Shown piece after piece: positions 5,678 through 10,735 of a DNA stretch of 10,735 nt; position 1 is the first letter of the stretch, and each line of letters opens with the position of its first letter. The notes beneath the pieces are model-generated. The model had not been told where the DNA came from, searched no databases, and saw only the letters and a program-made list of their open reading frames with translations. The DNA comes from an uncultured Ruminococcus sp. (GTDB taxonomy: Bacteria > Bacillota > Clostridia > Oscillospirales > Ruminococcaceae), in contig CALCRR010000193.1 of NCBI GenBank assembly GCA_937894495.1, positions 1 to 10,735 of the forward strand. Direction: 5' to 3'. Both the position numbers and the translations under genes were made by a program.

Positions 5678-7279
5678 ATGTCAAAATTAAATATAGACCA
5701 GAAAACTATCAAAGCGTTGTTCAGTGACCCTAAAACGGACTTTTTGATTGCTGATTATCAACGCCCTTATGCATGGTCTGAAACTGAATGCCGGACGTTA
5801 TGGAGTGATATTTTATCATTTGCTTTTCCTGAAAATAACAAAGATAATTTTAAGAAGAATGATGAATATTTCTTAGGACCTATCGTAACATTCAGGAATG
5901 AGGATGGAAAACAGGAAATTATTGACGGTCAGCAGAGATTAACTACTTTGATGCTCTTACTTCGGGCATTTTATGCACGATTAGGCAAAATGCAAGACCA
6001 AAGCACTGTTACTGTAAAACAAAATGTTGAGGAATGCGTTTGGAAAAAAGATGAGCTTGGAAGTATCATTAAGACAGACTTAAAAATTGATTCGGAAGTT
6101 GCTACTGATATGCAAAAAGATGAATTTCTGAGTATTTTGAAAAATGGAGAAGCACCTGACAGTATGAAAAGTCAGTATGCTGTCAATTATCGTTTTTTTC
6201 AGGAAAGAATCAATGAATTTTTAAATGATTATCCAACGTATTTTGCATATCTTCCTGCACGCTTGATGAATAATTGCATACTGCTTCCCATTGAAGCGGA
6301 ATCGCAAGACACGGCTCTCCGTATCTTTTCAACTTTGAATGACAGGGGGATGCCGTTATCAGATGCAGATATATTCAAGGCACAATTCTATAAATTTTAT
6401 TCGTCACATGGAAAGAAAGGCGAGTTTATCAAAAAGTGGAAAAAATTAGAAGAGTTATGCAATCAAATTTTTCATCCGATTTCGGGAACTCCTATGGATG
6501 AACTGTTCACACGCTATATGTATTATGAACGTGCAAAACAGGGAATCAAGAGTTCTACTACTGCGGCTCTGCGTAAATTTTATGAGAAAAATTCCTATGC
6601 CTTGCTGAAAAGTGAAGAAACATTTGAAAATTTGATTGATTTGGCTGAATTCTGGAATGATGTGTCCAACCAAAGCAGAGACCGTTTTTCTGAAAAGATT
6701 CTTCGTAAGCTCTTTGTCTTGAATTACGCTCCGAATGGTATGTGGTATTATTTCGTCTCTGTCTATTATCTGCATAACAGAAACGAAAAAGGCGAATTGA
6801 ACGATGATGCTTTCTATCAGTTTCTGGACAAAAGCATTGCTTTTATCTGGACTTATGCTATCACCAATCCGGGGGTTAATGCGCTGAGAACACCTATATT
6901 TGCTGAAATGGTCAATATTGTAAATGATATGCCTGTTACATTCTCTGATTATCAATTTGAAATTTCCCTTGTGAAAAATGTTCTTGAAAACTTCGCATTC
7001 AACAACAACCGCCCCATTACAAAAGCTATGCTCACATGGTGGGCATTACAGGACGATGCTCAGAAACTTCTTTCTTTGGAAACAGTATTTGAAATTGAGC
7101 ACATTTATGCCAGAAGCCGTGAAGACAAAGAACCCACATTGACAAACACAAGAAATCTTGAAGCCATCGGCAACAAGGCTTTGCTTGAAAAACGCATTAA
7201 CATTCGGGCTTCCGATTATCGTTTTGAAGATAAGAAAAAATATTATAAGGGCTATGTGAACACAATGCCAACAACTTAA
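5678..7279 (+). CDS. GmrSD-type (DUF262 + DUF1524) type IV restriction protein, 3' end cut by IS
   Basis: This is the 5' part of a single-chain GmrSD-like nuclease; family members cut DNA carrying modified bases, such as glucosylated hydroxymethylcytosine, using NTP. The DUF262 (GmrS) half shows YQRPYAW (27-33), IIDGQQRLTTL (81-91) and LNDRG (220-224) followed by LSDADIFKAQ. The DUF1524 HNH half has EHIYAR (H475), then NLEAIGNKALLEKRIN and FEDKKKYY. Native residues end at N528; the last five (TMPTT) and the stop come from the insertion sequence. Joining 5678-7262 to 8627-8781 restores a 579-residue frame, so 51 C-terminal residues are missing. The visible HNH residues lie before the break, so some activity cannot be excluded, but loss of function is likely. 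Confidence 0.85.
   Translation: MSKLNIDQKTIKALFSDPKTDFLIADYQRPYAWSETECRTLWSDILSFAFPENNKDNFKKNDEYFLGPIVTFRNEDGKQEIIDGQQRLTTLMLLLRAFYARLGKMQDQSTVTVKQNVEECVWKKDELGSIIKTDLKIDSEVATDMQKDEFLSILKNGEAPDSMKSQYAVNYRFFQERINEFLNDYPTYFAYLPARLMNNCILLPIEAESQDTALRIFSTLNDRGMPLSDADIFKAQFYKFYSSHGKKGEFIKKWKKLEELCNQIFHPISGTPMDELFTRYMYYERAKQGIKSSTTAALRKFYEKNSYALLKSEETFENLIDLAEFWNDVSNQSRDRFSEKILRKLFVLNYAPNGMWYYFVSVYYLHNRNEKGELNDDAFYQFLDKSIAFIWTYAITNPGVNALRTPIFAEMVNIVNDMPVTFSDYQFEISLVKNVLENFAFNNNRPITKAMLTWWALQDDAQKLLSLETVFEIEHIYARSREDKEPTLTNTRNLEAIGNKALLEKRINIRASDYRFEDKKKYYKGYVNTMPTT
7253..7262. repeat. target site duplication, left copy
   Basis: TATGTGAACA here is repeated exactly at 8617-8626 on the far side of the insertion sequence. 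Ten bases is within the normal range for IS4-family insertion. Removing the element and one copy restores the host gene frame. Confidence 0.9.
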
Positions 7280-7285
7280 GGAAAT
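7263..7285 (+). repeat. IS left terminal inverted repeat
   Basis: This is the exact reverse complement of 8594-8616. It supplies the premature TAA (7277-7279) that ends the GmrSD reading frame five codons into the element. Confidence 0.9.
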
Positions 7286-7303
7286 TGACAAAGGTGTTAA
7301 AAT

Positions 7304-7327
7304 CAAAGTAAAGGAAAATTTACTTTG
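7304..7327 (+). promoter_or_regulatory. hairpin abutting the transposase ribosome binding site
   Basis: CAAAGTAAA (7304-7312) and TTTACTTTG (7319-7327) form a perfect 9-bp stem with loop GGAAAA, and the AAAGGA binding site (7328-7333) begins at the next base. In several insertion sequences such stems form only in transcripts entering from outside and hinder transposase translation. That role is inferred here. Confidence 0.55.
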
Positions 7328-7343
7328 AAAGGATAACATCTGA

Positions 7344-8594
7344 ATGAAACTGATAAAGAAAATATGCAAAAAAGCATCAGAGCTGATAAACAGTGAAACA
7401 TTTAAAGAACGCCACAGAAGAAATGAAAAAGCATTTACACGGAACAGAAAAATAGGTTTCAAAGAAAATATTGCATTGATTCTGAATATGCTGAGCAGGA
7501 CGCTGCAGATAGAGATAGACGATTTTGTAGAAAGAGTCATGCAGGAAGAAATACTTGTGACCAAACAGGCATTTTCAAAAGCGAGAAAGAATATAGGAAA
7601 AGAAGCCTTTGAAGAATTGTTCGAACTGACAAGAGATGTTCTCTTCCATAAGAAAAAGATAAAAAAATACAAAGGATACCGCATATTTGCAGTAGACGGT
7701 TCTGAAATCATGATTGAAAGAACGCATGATATCGGAGAACATTTCAGTCGGGGAAGAGCAAATATCAGCGCAAACAAATGCAATGCAAGAATTTCACTGC
7801 TTTTTGATGTCCTGAATGAATTTGTCTTTGATGCTTCTTTGAATGCTTTGACAAAAAGTGAACGTGACTGTGCAAAATCTCACCTGAAAAAGTTTGAAAC
7901 TTTTTGTAATCAGAAGGATATTGTGATATTTGACAGAGGGTATCCTTCCAAAGAAATGATATCTGTTCTGTCAGAAATGGACTGTCGTTATCTGATGAGA
8001 ATGCAAAATTCCAGCTTCAAAGAAATTGCAGAGCATCAGGAAAGTGATTTTAAAATCGAAATTACTTACCAGGGTAAAACGTATTCCGTACGTGTCATAC
8101 GTGTGGAACTGAGTACTGGAGAAACAGAAATCCTAATTACCAATCTGAAAAAATCAGAGTTTTCAAAATCCGATTTTCTGGAACTCTATCACTTTCGCTG
8201 GGGTGTTGAAACAGCCTATAACACAATTAAAAATAAATTTTTGATTGAAAAGTTTTCCGGAAGAACTGTCTTATCCGTATATCAGGATTTTTTTGCTGCC
8301 ATGTTTCTGTTTAACTGTGTTTCTGCCATTTCGTTTACGCTCAACCGTAAATTCACCAGATTAAAAAGAAATTGCCGATACCATTACAGAGCAAATCATA
8401 ACCTGATTGTTGCATGTCTCAAGTTCAGACTTCCAGCCATTCTGCTTGGCAAATATACTTCTTTCTCAGAAACCTGCAAAAAATTACTTTTACTTTGTAT
8501 GCGTCAGCCCATTCCTGTCAAACCTTATCGTTCTTTTCAGCGTCCTCTTTGTTCTCATCAGCGGAAAGTTACTTCTCCTAAATATCCTATTTGA
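7344..8594 (+). CDS. IS4-family DDE transposase (416 aa)
   Basis: The transposase cuts at the element ends and joins them to new target DNA. It has the IS4-type RNase H fold residues: D118 in FAVDGSE, D197 in VIFDRGYPS, and E289 within the signature Y282-x2-R285-x3-E289-x6-K296 (YHFRWGVETAYNTIK), which matches Y-(2)-R-(3)-E-(6)-K exactly. The region between D197 and E289 holds the beta-strand insertion usual in this family. The length is normal and no frameshift or internal stop is seen. The start ATG 7344 follows AAAGGA by 10 bases; the TGA (8592-8594) ends on the first base of the right inverted repeat, so the gene fills the element. Leftward frames opposite it are shadows. Confidence 0.93.
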   Translation: MKLIKKICKKASELINSETFKERHRRNEKAFTRNRKIGFKENIALILNMLSRTLQIEIDDFVERVMQEEILVTKQAFSKARKNIGKEAFEELFELTRDVLFHKKKIKKYKGYRIFAVDGSEIMIERTHDIGEHFSRGRANISANKCNARISLLFDVLNEFVFDASLNALTKSERDCAKSHLKKFETFCNQKDIVIFDRGYPSKEMISVLSEMDCRYLMRMQNSSFKEIAEHQESDFKIEITYQGKTYSVRVIRVELSTGETEILITNLKKSEFSKSDFLELYHFRWGVETAYNTIKNKFLIEKFSGRTVLSVYQDFFAAMFLFNCVSAISFTLNRKFTRLKRNCRYHYRANHNLIVACLKFRLPAILLGKYTSFSETCKKLLLLCMRQPIPVKPYRSFQRPLCSHQRKVTSPKYPI

Positions 8595-8616
8595 TTTCCT
8601 TAAGTTGTTGGCATTG
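8594..8616 (-). repeat. IS right terminal inverted repeat
   Basis: This 23-bp repeat is the exact reverse complement of 7263-7285 and is followed directly by the right copy of the target duplication. Confidence 0.9.
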
Positions 8617-8626
8617 TATGTGAACA
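8617..8626. repeat. target site duplication, right copy
   Basis: TATGTGAACA is identical to 7253-7262. Here it re-enters the GmrSD frame as codons for YVN plus the first base of the next codon. Confidence 0.9.
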
Positions 8627-8781
8627 GCAGAAATCAGGAAAAAGCCGGTACAGATGTAGCCGAACTAATCGCTTTGGCAAAGACAAACAGCGACTTTACG
8701 GAAACAGACATCATGAGCCGTACTGCTGAAATCATTCAAGCGTTTATTCAGTATATTATTGATAATCATTTGTCAAAATAA
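8617..8781 (+). pseudogene. 3' remnant of the GmrSD-like gene
   Basis: This is the separated end of the type IV restriction gene: after YVNSRNQEKAGTD it reads helical sequence and ends AFIQYIIDNHLSK, then TAA (8779-8781). Joined at the duplication it follows the 5' part in frame. A longer open frame that begins inside the insertion sequence (8407) merely runs into it and is not a gene. The piece has no start of its own and is unlikely to be made. Confidence 0.85.
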
Positions 8782-8784
8782 TTC

Positions 8785-8802
8785 GTTATCCTCCCTGATA
8801 AC
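8785..8802. repeat. short inverted repeat between GmrSD remnant and TIR gene
   Basis: GTTATC (8785-8790) and GATAAC (8797-8802) form a 6-bp stem with a 6-base loop just after the GmrSD stop. There is no T tail, so it is not an obvious terminator. No clear promoter is seen between it and the TIR gene. Confidence 0.3.
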
Positions 8803-8874
8803 AGGACATCAGCAAACACGCACTATTTAATAATGAAAGGAGCGTTGAGGCTTTACTCGGCGAAGGTGGTTATT

Positions 8875-10735
8875 ATGGCACAAATTTTTTTGAGTTATTC
8901 TACTCCGGATTTGGAGGCGGCGAAAAGAGTATATACTGCCCTTACTCAAAACGGATATTCAGTTTGGTTTGCTCCCCGCAGTATTCCCGTCGGGGGCAAC
9001 TTTGCTACTGAAATAGGCAAAAGTATCATGAATGATACTATTGAAGATGAAGATATTGAAAAAAATATCAGCAATTTGAATCAGGCACGTGCTATGGTGT
9101 TGATATTGTCTGCGGCTTCGATGAGGTCGCTGTGGGCTTCTCGTGGAGTGACAACCGCTATCAAAAACGGTATGAGAATCTTTGCTCTTCGAATAGACAA
9201 TACGCCAATTTCAGAAGGATTCTCGTATAAACTCGCCGAGAGTCAGATATTCAACGCATATTATCTGAAAAGGGAACATATCTTTGAGCTTTTGCATCAG
9301 TTGCAATCTGCCAAACCTCCGATTTTACCTGATTTAGATGACAAACCCATGCCAGTACCCAGAAACAACAATAAGAATACTTTTACTCTTGAAGAACTGA
9401 ACATCAGGCTCATTGCGCAGGGTGACCCATATCTGACTTTTGGCGAAACGTTAAAGACCAAACTGTCGGATAACTGTTTTTACATCGCTCCGCCGAAGGA
9501 TTTCACAGGTCTGACCAGTGAGCAGCTTGAATGGATTGATGAGCACATCAATGAAGCTCCGCAATTGTTTGATATGACATGGGAGGAAGTATATGCGAAT
9601 ATACCAATACCAGATTTGAAGGAGAGAATTGAGCATTCACGCAGAAAAATACTGATGCAGTTTATCAATCAAGAAAATGGCTGTTATTTCAACAATAAGA
9701 AATTTGGTATCAACCGTATCAGCCCATTTGGAAGAACGGAAGATATGGTCGAAAGACCTGTACTTGCTCTTGAGTTGTTCACCACTGATTATTATACTCA
9801 CCGAGTAATGAAGGACGTATGCAAACAGCTCGTGAAGGAAAATAATCGGTTCATCACAAGGGAACTGGACTTTATGAATCTAAGATATACTAGAATATTC
9901 TTTACCTCCCTCGGAATAAATCTGATGTTGCTTGATGACGAACTGAAGCCGGAAAGGGAAGTGATTCTTTCCGCTAGGTCGAACAACGCAGCCAAAACGG
10001 AGCTGGTGACCGAAATCAATAAAGAAATCAGGTATTCGGCTTCGGTGATTGAGGGGGTATCAATCAGCGACTATGATGCATATATGCGGCGCATTGACCT
10101 TGCAACTGCTGCTTTCAGAGGGTTGTCTGAGGAATTAGGTGTGGATCAGCATCTCATTCAAACTAACAAGTTGAGATTCTATGCTCTCTTTATCAATATG
10201 AACAATCTTGAAATGGGATTGTCCTGTTCGGTTGAGCTGAAAGGAAATGTTGAGCTTACCAAGGACGTTCTCAAGCTTCACGGGAAAGATGAACTGCTTG
10301 AAATTGAAGATAAAAAGGTGATATACCATTCCGAACTCCGTAGATTTGTGCTGAATAATTCCGAAAGGTTCATGCCCCAAGCGACATATACAATATGTTC
10401 GTATCTTGAAGCCATCGGTGTAAGTATCATTGAAAGATTCAACAAGGTTATCACTGAGAAACAGAAGTTTATTATGAGCAGAGAGGGAAAGGACGGTATC
10501 TGCGGTGATGCGATTGTTGATACAAAGGATTACATTGCAGTCATTGACGGTGCGACTCCCAAGGGAAAGCGACTGTGGGACGGAATGCGGGGAGATGTGT
10601 TCATTTCGCAGTTGATAAGAAAAACAATCGAAACTATGGACGGCAGTCTTTCCGCCAAAGAAGCAATTGAACTTATCAATAGCAAGGTCAAAGAGGCATA
10701 TACCGAGAATGGTCTGATATTTGAAGAAATGCCAA
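8875..10735 (+). CDS. TIR domain protein with Nudix-like and PP2C-like regions (partial, runs off right edge)
   Basis: The frame from ATG 8875 is open for 620 codons to the window end. The start follows GAAGGTGG (8862-8869); in-frame ATG 8833 lacks a binding site. Residues 1-150 are a bacterial TIR domain: IFLSYSTPD (4-12), VWFAPRSIPVGGNF (30-43), MVLILS, then SLWASRG. Position 91, where the catalytic Glu of TIR NADases is expected, is Gly. Residues about 160-350 are not recognised. RGLSEELGV (415-423) matches the end of a Nudix box with its EE pair, but the upstream Gly and Glu are missing. From about 530 there is a PP2C-like start: GDAIV (D545) and AVIDGATPKG (D558-G559), likely metal ligands. 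The gene lies 93 bases after the GmrSD stop, possibly in its operon, and is probably a defence protein. The architecture is unfamiliar to me. Confidence 0.75.
   Translation, partial: MAQIFLSYSTPDLEAAKRVYTALTQNGYSVWFAPRSIPVGGNFATEIGKSIMNDTIEDEDIEKNISNLNQARAMVLILSAASMRSLWASRGVTTAIKNGMRIFALRIDNTPISEGFSYKLAESQIFNAYYLKREHIFELLHQLQSAKPPILPDLDDKPMPVPRNNNKNTFTLEELNIRLIAQGDPYLTFGETLKTKLSDNCFYIAPPKDFTGLTSEQLEWIDEHINEAPQLFDMTWEEVYANIPIPDLKERIEHSRRKILMQFINQENGCYFNNKKFGINRISPFGRTEDMVERPVLALELFTTDYYTHRVMKDVCKQLVKENNRFITRELDFMNLRYTRIFFTSLGINLMLLDDELKPEREVILSARSNNAAKTELVTEINKEIRYSASVIEGVSISDYDAYMRRIDLATAAFRGLSEELGVDQHLIQTNKLRFYALFINMNNLEMGLSCSVELKGNVELTKDVLKLHGKDELLEIEDKKVIYHSELRRFVLNNSERFMPQATYTICSYLEAIGVSIIERFNKVITEKQKFIMSREGKDGICGDAIVDTKDYIAVIDGATPKGKRLWDGMRGDVFISQLIRKTIETMDGSLSAKEAIELINSKVKEAYTENGLIFEEMP

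Larger units (their letters stand above)
7263..8616 (+). mobile_element. IS4-family insertion sequence, 1354 bp, complete
   Basis: The element has 23-bp perfect terminal inverted repeats (7263-7285 and 8594-8616, outer bases CAATGCCAACAACTTAAGG), one intact transposase gene and a flanking 10-bp duplication, so it looks recent and potentially active. It sits inside the last tenth of the GmrSD-like gene, in the same orientation. A hairpin before the transposase start probably limits translation from the host gene's read-through transcript. Confidence 0.92.

Noticed and set aside
6455..6955. 166-residue leftward frame opposite the GmrSD gene
   Set aside because: It lies wholly inside a strongly supported gene, has no binding site or recognisable domain, and reads as an antisense shadow.
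7046..7783. 245-residue leftward frame, hydrophobic and Phe/Ser-rich
   Set aside because: It spans the insertion boundary and is antisense to both GmrSD and the transposase; the Phe/Ser richness comes from reading Lys/Glu-rich coding sequence backwards.
8407..8781. 124-residue rightward frame
   Set aside because: It starts inside the transposase in another frame and runs across the insertion end into the GmrSD remnant; only the last part is coding, already listed as a pseudogene.
8594..8874. Outward promoter from the IS end driving the TIR gene
   Set aside because: No pair of -35 and -10 boxes with proper spacing was found reading out of the right end.
1..10735. CRISPR array, tRNA or rRNA genes
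   Set aside because: No regular repeat-spacer pattern and no tRNA or rRNA-like sequence was seen on reading both strands; a covariance-model search was not possible.

Overview
The window looks like a mobile, defence-rich region of a low-GC Firmicute, most likely a gut clostridium of the Ruminococcus/Oscillospiraceae kind. The reasons are strong AGGAGG-type ribosome binding sites, near-consensus sigma-A promoters, AT-rich genes, a clostridial-style excisionase/MobV block and an IS4-family element. The organism is inferred from style, not from any diagnostic gene.

Layout. (1) 1-1560 is a decayed mobile-element module of higher GC: an excisionase-like HTH gene with an in-frame TAG, a 60-residue unknown protein, about 290 bases packed with consecutive hairpins, the N-terminal stub of a MobV-type relaxase, a doubtful overlapping reading frame, and a terminator. 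(2) 1550-5250 is a restriction-modification system. A rightward gene encodes a gamma-type N6-adenine methyltransferase fused to one HsdS-like target recognition domain. Two leftward, mutually similar MamI-like PD-(D/E)XK nuclease genes run against it, and the stop codons of the convergent genes overlap. (3) 5158-5677 is a 520-base gap with divergent promoters, a leftward terminator-like hairpin and perhaps a short gene remnant. (4) 5678-8781 is a GmrSD-type (DUF262 + DUF1524) type IV restriction gene split near its 3' end by a complete IS4-family insertion sequence of 1354 bp with 23-bp perfect inverted repeats and a 10-bp target duplication. (5) From 8875 to the right edge runs an open reading frame, cut by the window end, with an N-terminal TIR domain, a degenerate Nudix-like segment and the start of a PP2C-like phosphatase domain.

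Together regions 2-5 form a defence island: a type II-like R-M system, a type IV modification-dependent nuclease now disrupted, and a TIR protein of unfamiliar architecture. Two points deserve most attention. Just upstream of the methylase -35 box lie two identical copies of GATTATAATC, each of which fits GATNNNNATC, the known recognition sequence of MamI; this suggests the system regulates itself through its own target site. The TIR-Nudix-like-PP2C-like protein does not match a defence system I can name, and its TIR domain has glycine where TIR NADases usually carry the catalytic glutamate.
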